A program made the position numbers and the translations under genes. This document shows positions 18,077 through 30,000 of a stretch of 64,000 nt of DNA, in pieces; position 1 is the first letter of the stretch, and the number at the start of each line of letters is the position of its first letter. Origin of the DNA: Sphaerolaimus hirsutus. Its lineage: Eukaryota; Nematoda; Chromadorea; Monhysterida; Sphaerolaimidae. Location of the stretch: NCBI GenBank assembly GCA_964036195.1, contig OZ038455.1, forward strand, positions 8,945,855 through 9,009,854. The letters run 5' to 3'. The notes under the pieces were generated by a model that was not told the DNA's origin, did not search any database, and saw only the letters and a program-made list of their open reading frames with translations.

Positions 18077-21000
18077 GTAAGTTCACCATATTCACATTCG
18101 CGTTCCAACACTGGGTGTTTATCAGAAAATATAATTAAATATGATCTCTAATAACCTCCCAAAAAAACCAATATACCTCTCTGAAAAAAGGAAGAAGAAA
18201 AAAACGAATCTGATATTTTTTTACATTTTCATCTTATAAAATACCGTATTTCCTAGAATGTGGGGGTGATTGTTTCAGAGTGAGAATTTTGAAGGGGGGG
18301 GGGGTTACGAGGGGGGTATTTCGAGGGGGGCTTATTATTTGACCAGAAAATTTTTGGTTCTCACAGTACTAATTTGTTGTTTGTAACGCATGTCGATGTA
18401 GAAATTTCAACAATAAGCGCCGTGTATAACGGTATACAGATTTAAAAAATAAAAAATTCCCGCGATTTTTGAACGCTATCCACAATTACTTCACTACAGC
18501 AGAATATGTAAAGTTTAGTCCAAAACTGCATAATGCTGGGCTATTTACACAGGTCCCAGCCGGGGACCAGTCCCCGGTAGTGATGGAAAAGCGCCAGAAA
18601 AAAGGGCGCCAGGCGCCAAGGGCGCCATGGCGCCTTTCGGAAAGTGGGCGCCAAGCGCCAAGGGCGCCACAGAAAAAGGGCGCCAGGCGCCAAGGGCGCC
18701 ATGGCGCCATTCGGAAAGTGGGCGCCAGGCGCCAGGGGCGCCACGGAAAGAAGGCGCCAAGCGCCAAGGGCGCCATGGCGCCATTTGAAAAATAGGGCGC
18801 CAGGCGCCAAGGGCGCCAGTATAAATAGGTGCGTACAACACCCTGTGTGTGCTAAAAATGCTTCTACAGCACTTTAGTACGTGCATTTACTTCTTAATTC
18901 GCATTCTCCAAGATTTAATTAACAAAAACAAGACTAGCACATAAAATTTTTATATAAAATCACATGACAAATTCAAACACAATGGAAATTGTCATTTGAC
19001 AACAATCCATTCACTTCAAATAGACTTTTTCAATCAATGTTCCCTTGAAATGGACAAAAAAGGAATTGCAATGATTTGAATCCATTGATTTATGATTTTG
19101 CAAGTTCGATGGTCCATCATTCTCGTCTTCTGATCGGTCAGGCACCGTTGCTTCATCAATCTTATGAACCGTTCGACGAAAGATTCCCACCATTCAAACC
19201 CATTTTTCCGGTGAATTTAGATCATCCACGGATGTGTTGTTCATTTTTTTCATTTACACAGCGCTCACCTTGAAACCCTGCTGGCGCCTTTTTGGCACCC
19301 TTTTAAAGCAGGGCGCCAGGCGCCAAGGGCGCCACGGAAAAAGGGCGCCAAGCGCCAAGGGCGCCATGGCGCCTTTCAGAATGTGGGCGCCAGGCGCCAA
19401 GGGCGCCACAGAAAAAGGGCGCCAAGTGCCAATGGCGCCATGGCGCGGCGCCCTTTGGCGCCCTCAAATGGCGCCAGCGCCATGGCGCCATTCCATCACT
19501 AGTCCCCGGCAAAAAATAAAATTTTTCAAAAGTCTATAATTGGCATGTATGGGTTGTTTGCATGTTAATTAGGTGAATAATCACCAAATTAGCATGCACA
19601 AAATTTTTGCAAGAGGGTTACACGCGCTGATGCATTTTCTTTGGGGGAGTGTATAATTTTTTTTGGATTTGTCTGAATTTTGGCATGTGTGTACTCCTCC
19701 GCTTAGTGAGTTCGCATGCCAAATTTCAGCTCAGGTCGATTGGTGAATCCTATTTTTTTACACTTTGATTTTTATCAATCACTGTATTTTTGTATAGTGA
19801 TCGAAATCCTGCCAGGGACCAGTCCCCGGCAGGATTTTGATCACTATACAAAAATACAGTGATCGATAAAAATTAAAGTGTAAAAAAAAGGATTCACCAA
19901 TCGCCCTGAGCTGAAATTTGGCATGCGAACTCACTAAGAGAAAGAGTACACCATGCTAAATTTGAGCCAAATCGAAATAAATTTACACACACCCCAAAAA
20001 ATATGCATGGGTGTGTGTAACCGTGTTGCAGAAATTTTGTGCATGCAAATTTGGTGTTAATCAAGCTAATCAACATGCAATCAACCCATACACACCAATT
20101 ACTGACTTTTGACAATTTTAATTTTTTGCCGGGGTCCGGTAAATGCCGGGCCGGGGCCTGTGTAAATAGCCATAATGCTGCGATTACAGCTCGGACGTAA
20201 AATTCCAGAGTAAAATCCCATAGCAAAATTGGTTACATGAAAGTGGATGATGATTCAGGTCTGCAATTTTTCATGGACAATACGTTTATCAATACCTTCA
20301 TTGTGACCAACGGCCATCGTCCACGGTCACTTCTATTTGATTCTGAAAATTCAAAACTTTTGATTTTACGCTGCAATTTTATGCCAGCTGAAGAAAAATC
20401 AATCGATAAATCAGCTACGCCAGGTGATTGCATGCAATGACATAGCATAGAATTGATTTTTCTTCAGCCGGCGTAAAATTGCAGCGTAAAATCGAAATTT
20501 TTGAATTTTCGGAATCAAATAGAAGTGACCGTGGACGATGACCCTTGCTCACAATGAAGGTATTGATAAACATATTGTCCATGAAAAATTGCAGACCTGT
20601 ATCATCATCCACTTTCATGTAATCAATTTTGCGATGGAATTTTACGCTGGAAGTTTACGTCCGAGCTGTAATCGCTCCTTAAGCGCCAAACCCGGAAAAT
20701 AGAGTTATGTAATCAGCAATAGCTTTGTTGTGAGGATTGAATTTTGTGTAAAGTGTACATAAAGTATCTCTCTGTATTAAATCGAATAAATAAAGTTCAC
20801 AGGTAGACGGAATTTCAGATGCCGCCCCCGCAGAAGGTCGCTGTGCATACCGAAGCGGTGGCAGGTGGCGCTGCTGGCCAACGTTGGACTAATTTTCGCA
20901 ATGTCCGCCAGATGTGAATTTGGTGCTATCAGAGCCATGACTGATGAAAACGCGACAAGGACAGACCTACCACAGGTGACCAAGTAAATACATGGGCAAT

Positions 21001-24000
21001 GCTTTGTCAGTTGGAATTTTCGATTTTAATCTACCGTATTTCCTCGAAGTACTCCCAGGGGTTCAATTTTTTTTTTTTGGGGGGGGGTGGAATTTCGATG
21101 GGCATGGGGTTATTATTTTTCCAGAATTTCCCAGAAATTTTCCAGAATCATGATTACGATTTGAAGTAAAATTTTAAAGTTAGGAATTGAATTTGGAGTG
21201 TTAGGATCAGGATCGGGATCTGAGTTTTCATTGATCATTGAATTGTCCTCCATTTCCTGGACAGCTTGCTCAGTGCTCACATAACAGATTTTCGGGGCGC
21301 CGCCACTGCAACTCGGGCTGATCCAGAGTCTGCTGTACGCGGGCTACGCTGCGACGCATCTGCCCGCTGCATTCACTGTGCTGCTGTGCGGTTGACCGGG
21401 GAAGGGGGTACAGCGATTCACCCCCCCCCATCAGAATTTGGTAGCATGATGTCATACGTGAAGTGGTTACAAGAAACATGTGCAGAAATTACAAGTATGA
21501 CTGTTCACAACTGTAAAGCTTCAAATAGGACCCCTTGAATTACTCCCTCAATAATTCCCCCCTGTTGACCGAGTGAGGGAAAATAACTCCCCATTGATTG
21601 ACTCTCCCCACTTGAATAACTCAAGCCTCTGTGATAGGTGGAAAAGATGTTTGGTTGATTGAAAAACCAATCAATGACGTCAGACAGACTAAATAAAGCC
21701 ATTGTTTTGCTGCAAATGCAGTGCATGTGTGAAACGAACAATACAAAAGATTTTTAGCCTACGGCAGCGACAACAGATACATCTGTAATTCTGAGGAAAA
21801 AAAACTCCCTCCCTTGAATAACTGCCTCTCAAAATCTCTGACATAAAAGACTCCCTAGGGTCTTTATCAACTATATACGGCATGTTTTCCAGAAGCTCCG
21901 ATATGACTTAATTATCATATCACCTACCCAGCAAGAACTCGCATGGATACACTGATCGAATTATTAGAATGATGTAAATAGTGTATTCAGCACCTATATG
22001 ATACACATCCAAGTTTTGCTGAGGCCTATTACTCATCTAATCCCATAACTCATCTAGAACGTTAATTATCTAATTCTACCCATTGCCCATCTATATGCAG
22101 TAGTTGATTAAAGTACCATAACGTTACCTCGAAATACCCCCATGGGGGTTTATTATTTTGCCAGAAAAATTTGAGGGGGGGGGGGTTAATCTGAGGGGGC
22201 GGGGCTTATTCGAGGGGGGTATTATTTTGTCAGTAATTTTTGTAAGGATCGTAGTAAATAGCAGGCATTCGGGTACCCAAAACAGGTAATAAATGTGTCC
22301 AAACATGATATATTTGTCCATGAAAATGTAGATAGCTACACAAAATAGTAGAAAACTCACAAAAATGTCACAAAAGAGAAATACTAACAGCATGCAAACA
22401 TTATGGGTGGGAAGTCAGTCTGAAATCTAGGACAGCGGGACAACGAAGTGTGCAAAAAGAAAACCAAGTTTTAGATGAGATAACACCGCTAATACCAGAA
22501 ACACTACAAACAAATGAACATGCATGGTTTGCGGGGAGACATGGGTGGCTTCTGAAAATACAACAATTACGCTTTAGGCACAACAACACTAGGCAATGGA
22601 TTAACTGTCCATTATGCAAAGAGCTAGGGTGGTCATTTTGGATGACACTGTCCCATTATTTGGGACAGTGTCAACATCCGACGGTGACACTCTGGCGCAA
22701 AGCTTGGGTGAGGTCGCTTAGTGAAGACTGCTGCAGCTGATGGTGTGGAGAGGTGCTCTACACACCCGAGGAAGCGGCGGCTGTGCATTCACGACAAAAT
22801 CCCCATAATATTGAGAGACAGATTCCTAGTAAAGTGTTTGATGCCGCAGTGTGCCACAAAATGTGTATCCAAGCATCGGAATATTTGGAGATACTGTCTG
22901 GTGTCCTTGCTGGGGAGGCCGAACGCTGTGACGGTTTATTGTTTGCGAGCGGGACACCTCACTAGTGAGAATAGGCCAGCAAGTCTCAGCCACCACGGGA
23001 AATGTACAAAGATGTAGCAATATTTTGTAGATACTTTTAGGAGGATACGAGTTTTGCAACACAATTCTATAATGTGTTCAATGATGTTATTATATGGTTG
23101 GAAATGGACAACGACGGGTAAATTTAGGAGATCTCCTGTAAATGATGTTCAATGAGTGAGTATAAAGTCTGAAAAACATGGAAATCGGATTTCTTTTGGC
23201 AAAATTTTGGATAGATTCAAACCAGCAACAGAACGGAACGAAGAAAGGTTCAGGAACATACTGACACAGTTCAATTCTCATGTATGATTCATCTTTTGTG
23301 AATGTATCTCTTTCCTTTATTTTACCTCAATGTGAAACACACAATCGTTATGTTGACTGTCGCTTTTTTTGAGCAGTCCAAAGCTGGGTCGTGGGGTTCT
23401 AGAGTGTTTATTTTGATGTTACTGGCAATGTTGTCTGCCGCGTTCATTTCTTTTCATTTACTTAGAATTTTTCATATTCCTACAGTTTTTATCTTTCTCC
23501 CCCACCGTTCTCAAATTTCAATATAAACTGAAGTTAAGTCAGATACTGTCTTGATGTAATTATCAATATGCTTATGCGTCGCTCCAAACTCACCTGTTTA
23601 AGGCTGCAACTTAGAAGTAATCGATGGATGTTCAATGTGTGTTGTTTTATTTACTTGCATTAGACTCTAGAGGTCCGAGCCGAGTAAACTTTATTTGATT
23701 TGATTTAGTAGCTGCAATGCAAATTTGCAGTAATAAATACTCGCAATTTGCAGTAATAAATACTTGCAGTAATAATAATAATCATGTATTTATCCGGAAG
23801 GGGGGTATTTCAAGGGGGGTTATTATTTCCCCAGCCCATTTTGAGGGGGGTTAATTCGAGAGGGGGGGTTAATTAATGGGGGGGGGATAATTTGAGGTAA
23901 TATGGTAACTACAGTAAGTTCAATCAACTACTTCACATAGTTCATAGATATATCCATTCATAGATGCCAGTGCACAGTTAATCTTTTTGTGGTTAGATAA

Positions 24001-27000
24001 TTACTGTAGAGCTTTTGAAAAGCTTGAATTAGATGGGTAACAGGTCAGGGTGAGTAATGGGTTTAGATGAGTAACAGCACAGGTCCTCCTAGTTGCTGGA
24101 ACCCTGGATTCTAGAGGCTTACCTTCATCTGATCCCCATTTTAAAAACACTCTCACACCGATCTCCGAACCACCTCAGTACCACTGACTCATGCCATTCT
24201 ATACCAAATTCTTTCAATCAACCAGCACTGTGAGAAGGTTTTCTGCAGCCAGGTATGTTCATGTTGCATGTGCATGCATTTTTTACTAGAGCAGCCGAGG
24301 TTTTTCCAGTTTTCATCCAATACAGTTTACATGGGGTATTTCAAGGAAATACAGTAAATCGAAAAATGTCCATACTTTCAACATTACATATCAAACATTC
24401 ATTCTACAATTTTTATTTAGTACAGTCTACATTTTTGTTTAGTACTCTAGGATAAACACGGACACAGCAATTGAGGACTTGCCTTCCATAACTCGATATA
24501 TCCATGTTTTTGTGTTTGCTCGAAATTGCACTTGCAACTTGGATGTTGGCCCGAGCGGGCATTATTAAAGTGACAACCATTGCCCAAAACTTTTGGAAAA
24601 GCTCACGAATTTTTCCATATTTTCAAATATAAATAAAATTCTATGAATCATGCCAGTTTCCATGGGGCACCAAAGTCGCGCCATTTTCATGGATTGGCAC
24701 TAGGGGCACCAAAATAGCACCATGTTTTGGAATGGTGCTGGGGGCACCAAAATAGTGTCATTTTCATGGAGTGGTGCTAGGGGCACCAAACCCAGGCCAT
24801 TTTCACGGAATGACGCTGGGGTGTCAAAATCATGCCATTTTCATGAGCATGATACAGAGCCACTGATTTGACCCAATCAAACTATTTGTGCGAAAACCAT
24901 CTACCGTATTTCCTCGAAATACCCCCCCCTCGAAATACCCCCCTCAAAATGGGCACTATGTATTTGTGGTCCGGGAAATGCATAACAGACGTTCAAAACA
25001 CTTACTGTGTTACGTTAGAATATCGTTTATACCATCTATATCCTTATATAAGGCTGTAAAAACCAGAGTTGTTAAAATACCGGTATTTTTGGAAAGCGAA
25101 AGCGTAAGCGTAAATACACTTACCAAATTTTGAGTATGGATACTGTAAGCGTAAGGTATTTTTTAAATACCTAGGAAAGCGTAAAATAAAGCGTAAGCGT
25201 AAAATTTTTTTAGAATGTGCTCTCGCTGTTGAGCAACAGAAAACATCATTGTTTTCACTTTTAGATGAGGTATACTCGGCGGACATTACACTTAGTATGA
25301 AAACCTACCATAACCCATCTGAATAATGAACCAAAAATTATACAAATTTTTCATCATAATATATCGTTTTTACTATGAAATATAAATTACAAACTTAATC
25401 ACAAGATTTTATTCATTAAATTATGGTAGGTTTTCATACTAAGTGTGCTGGCCGCCGAGTATATTATATTTACAGAAAGAATGCAAAGTTGCACTCACTA
25501 CAGGAAAACCGTCCGCCGAGTTTATTAGGGGGAAAAAATTAGTTGCTGTGCACAACTCCTCCTTTTTATTCCTTTAATATTTCTCTTTCTTGCGTAACTG
25601 TGTGCAATATCCCACTCGTGCATTATCGACATGATAATCCTGGATGAACAAGTACTTTGCACTCTGCCAACTATATACGACCCCGTTTGATGCTTTCTCA
25701 AAAGCTATATAAACACGGTCATGCGCAAATAATTTTTACGCTTTCTGTACCCGGGTATTTTGGCTGGGAAAGCGTAACAAAGCGTAAGGGTATTTTGTAA
25801 AAGCGTAAGCGTAAGCGTAAGTATAAATACCCAAATACCCGGGTATTTCGGGTAAGCGTAAATACGCTTTCGCAACTCTGGTAAAAACTTATAAATGGTG
25901 GTTATTGTTGCATTTTTAACGTTTTTCGTTTAAAATTCTCACTCAGAAAAAATAAACCCCCTGGGTGTATTTCGAGGAAATACGGTATGTTAGAAAATTT
26001 ACCATACTCATCAACAACATTCTTTCATAATTCACCTGTCAAATGATCAGAAAAATAGATATCACCAGTAGTCAAATGTACGTAATCTGGAGAATCAACT
26101 TTGTCAAAAAATTTGTCATTCGCTGTCACCTTGGTCAGCACACTGGAAAATGCTGCAAAAAAACTGTCAGATCCTGCCATCGCATAATTCTGCGACAAAA
26201 CGGGCATGGACAAATGTGTCAGACCACTGAATGAACAAACCAGATCGTTGTATAATTGAGACACTCGATGATGAAATCCGGTGACATACCCTGCACAAGA
26301 ATCATTGTCCACATTTTCAGTATATTCATTTTCATTTTCCACATATTCATATTTATGTGAAAATTTACAATTTGCAGGATGTTTGGGTTATCTGTGGGTC
26401 TATCGTGCATTCTGTCAGTGGCTTTGATGCTGGCACTGACCACAGTCAACCCATACCCAGCGATGGGTGTGTCATTTGTGCTGGGTGGGCTGCAGGGTTT
26501 CATGTACCCAGCCATGCACCAGATCTGGCATTACTGGGCACCACCATCAGAGAGGTCAATTTTGGTCACAACTGCACATTCTGGTGCTTACTTGGGCATA
26601 GCTTTGGGCCTGACAACTGCACAGATTTTGGCTGCCTTTGTACATTGGACTGCACCATTTATATTTATCGGTTGGTTTGTTAGAGTGCATTTGTGTCTGT
26701 TTGCTCTATCTCAGTGAGATAGTGATTTTGATATGACCAATTGAGGAATTGCACCCTCAATAAGGGATTTTTACATTTCAGACAAGCTTTTACCACTGTT
26801 TTCATTTTGCAGACTTCCAAAATAATCACACTTTCACTACCGGTGTTATTTTCAGGATTTTGACCCGGCAAATTTTTTTACAAATTTGACTTTGGCCTGT
26901 CACAGGAATGCCTCAAATGTGAACTTACAATTTGATGCACTATTTTCCTAGTTGATGAGACATGATGGCAGATAATTGGGAAATTTTACTTTGGAAACAG

Positions 27001-30000
27001 TGTGAAACTAATTTTTTTTTGGATGGATGGCATTTTGATATAAATAACTGTGTGTGCAAAGTGTCAAGTGGCTGGGGTATAACTGCTGTCTCTGAGAAGG
27101 ATTTCAAATGGTTTCTGCCGTGTTGTAAATTCTCAGGGACACTTGGTTCACTTTGGATGGTTGTGTGGCTTTATTATGTCAGACTTAAACCGGGATTGGA
27201 CAATAGAATCAGTCAGTTGGAGAAAGAATACATTGAAACTGCTACCATGCATGTTGCCAATGATACAGCTGTTAGTTTCAACTACAGTTGAGAGCACCTG
27301 TGCATGTTTTCCTGGCATTATTTTCTTGCCATGTTTGCATCACAATAACAGATGTCACCCCATGACAAACAGTTTACAACTAAACACTTTTAACAGCCAG
27401 TCAATGATACTCCATGGACAAAAATACTGGTATCGCTTCCAGTTTGGGCTATTGTAGTAGAAACCGTTGCTAGAAAATGGACACTGTTTCTTATGGCACA
27501 ACATCAACTGGTATTCATAAAACAGGCGTTACATGTGGACAATCTAGAGGTTAGGATTGTATTGGTCTGACTTTTTAGGGCCTGGACTAGTGATGGAAAA
27601 GCGGCAAAGCAAAAAGCACCATAGTGCTTCTGGTGCTTGGCGCCAATATCCAGGCGATTTTTACATCACTAGTTGGGACTCAGTGTAACGGTGATTTATT
27701 TGATCATTTTGTTGTTGTTGTTTTTGCTGTGGGCCAAAAAAATAAATCAGTCCATGAAGGAAAAACTGATTGATAAATTAGTAACAGTTATGTAACCATA
27801 GCAACCTGTCATATTAAATACTATATTTCAGACAGGCCTTGTTTCATCGATTCCACATTTTCTCATGGGAATTAACACTGCCCTTGGCGGGCGGCTGGCC
27901 GGCCGCTTGATACGTTGGGACAAACTGAGCGTAACAAATGTCAGAAAACTGATGAACCTAATTGGTTGGTTCGTGCAACAGTCAGATTTTTTGTTGAATG
28001 TCAAAGACAAATATTTGTCAAACTTATATTTGTAGCTGGAGGTGAGGCTAAACTCGATTTGCACCCAGTAAAATAGCAATTATGTTGGCGCCATAATTGG
28101 TCACGATGGTGGCACCCCTGGCTAATTGTCACTCTTTTGCTGTTGACAAAATGGCTTTATAAATAGGGTCAGAGACGTGTATTACTAAATAGGTATGTAA
28201 ATATCACATGTGTTTATAGGACACCAAAGTCTGGCACTCAGTTTTTTAAAAACAACAACAAGTGTAATCATTTCCATACTATCGACAAAGCAATGTAACA
28301 AATGCACTACTTGAGCCACTTCCCCAGGTTTTGGTACAGAGGGCCTGTGTTTGCTGTTGATGAGCTTTGTGATGCACAATGCCACAATTTCAATGCTGCT
28401 GCTGATTGTGTCGGTTGGGATGAGTGGATTTGCCATATCGGGTGAGCTGAGGCCCAGTGTCAAGTGTTTCTGCAAACTAGTGCAGGAGGGCCCTGTACCG
28501 GTGCACAAGTCTACCCAGTGCACAAGTAGCAAAAGTAGTGAAAGGGCGCCATGGTTCGGTGCATTTTGGCACCCTAAAATGGTGCCATTCCATCACTAAT
28601 CATCATCATCACTAATCAGTATACGTACTTGTTCTTTTTACTGGTGGGTTCGCAGGGGTTCAATATATATGATTTTTCAAGCTTTAGAAGGAAAAAGGGA
28701 GAAAAAAGTGCTTGATCGATATGTAGATCGCAGGAGCGTCGTGTACCCAGGGCGTCTGGGGGTAATCGCCCCCCAAACCCCGATACTGAACCCCTGGGGC
28801 CAGATTTAATTCTCCCTACAGATTTGTAGGGAGAATTAAATCTGGCCCCTGCAGTGTCCATGAACACTCGGTGCTCAAGTAGGGGGGCCGTTCCTGGCCT
28901 AAGCAGTGGGTCTACATTGGCACTAGATATTGCTACTTGTGTACCGGGTCAACTTGTACACCCGGTAAACTTGTGCAATTTCGGAGTGGGTTGCCATTTC
29001 TTGGAAAGTTGGCACTGGCATAACTGGCTGGACATAAAACAAGTCGATTAAAGAATATAGCAAGCACTGATTGGGCGTACTGCGGCACCGCGTCTGAAGT
29101 GCTTGTCAGCGCTTTAGCTTTACATAATGCTTTATAATCAACCGGCGGCATGACCTTGTTAGCAAAACATATGAAAAATACCGGGTGATCAATGCATATA
29201 CCGGATAAATGTGGAAATGTTTCTCAGTGGGGCCGGATATCTGTTTAAAGTGCACAGCAACACATGCGTGAAAAATGTTATAAATATATTTTGTTAACAT
29301 GAAACTTCCAACTCACAGCAACGCAGATTATATTAGACATGACATTTTTCCAGGGGTGTATTTAAATTAATTTTTTTGAAATGACTAGTATTTTAACAAA
29401 TCTTACTTGTTCCTTTTCTGTGCACACTTGGAACAGAATTCTGTTAAATTTCTACCTGAACAACGCACCAGAAATATGTGATAGTTCATGTCCAGGGTTG
29501 GTTTTAGTAAAATTCTTTTTACTAAAATTGTATTTTATTTTTATTAAAATTGTATTTTATTTTTATTTTATTCTTCAATTTTCCATTTTATTTTTATTTT
29601 ATTCTTCAATTTTTCATTTTATTTATTTTTTATTTTTATTTTTTATTTTAGTTCGTGACCAGGATTGATTTAAGTAAAATTCTTTTTACTAAAATTGTAT
29701 TTTATTTTTATTAAAATTGTATTTTATTTTTATTTTATTCTTCAATTTTACATTTTATTTTTATTTTATTCTTTAATTTTCTATTTTATTTTTATTTTAT
29801 TTTGATTTTTTTCTGAGATTTTGCCAACCCTGTTCATGTCCTATATTTTATCATAGTGTAAACATATGCATTTCAGTATACCATTTTCTCCAGGGTTTCG
29901 AGTGAATATACTGGATATCAGTGGGAAGCACGCCGGTGCAATCATGGCATTGTCAAATGGAATTGGTGCCACCGGCGGTATAATCTGCCCTCTGGTTTGT

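Noticed and set aside
18469..18886. Several overlapping 90-113-codon Ala/Trp/Arg/Pro-rich frames
   Set aside because: They are open in many frames because the GGCGCC array lacks stop codons; no real composition or homology.
19011..19193. Possible missing ACC exon on the minus strand
   Set aside because: The translation does not match biotin carboxylase, and the DNA is interior sequence of a mobile element repeated at about 33000-33420.
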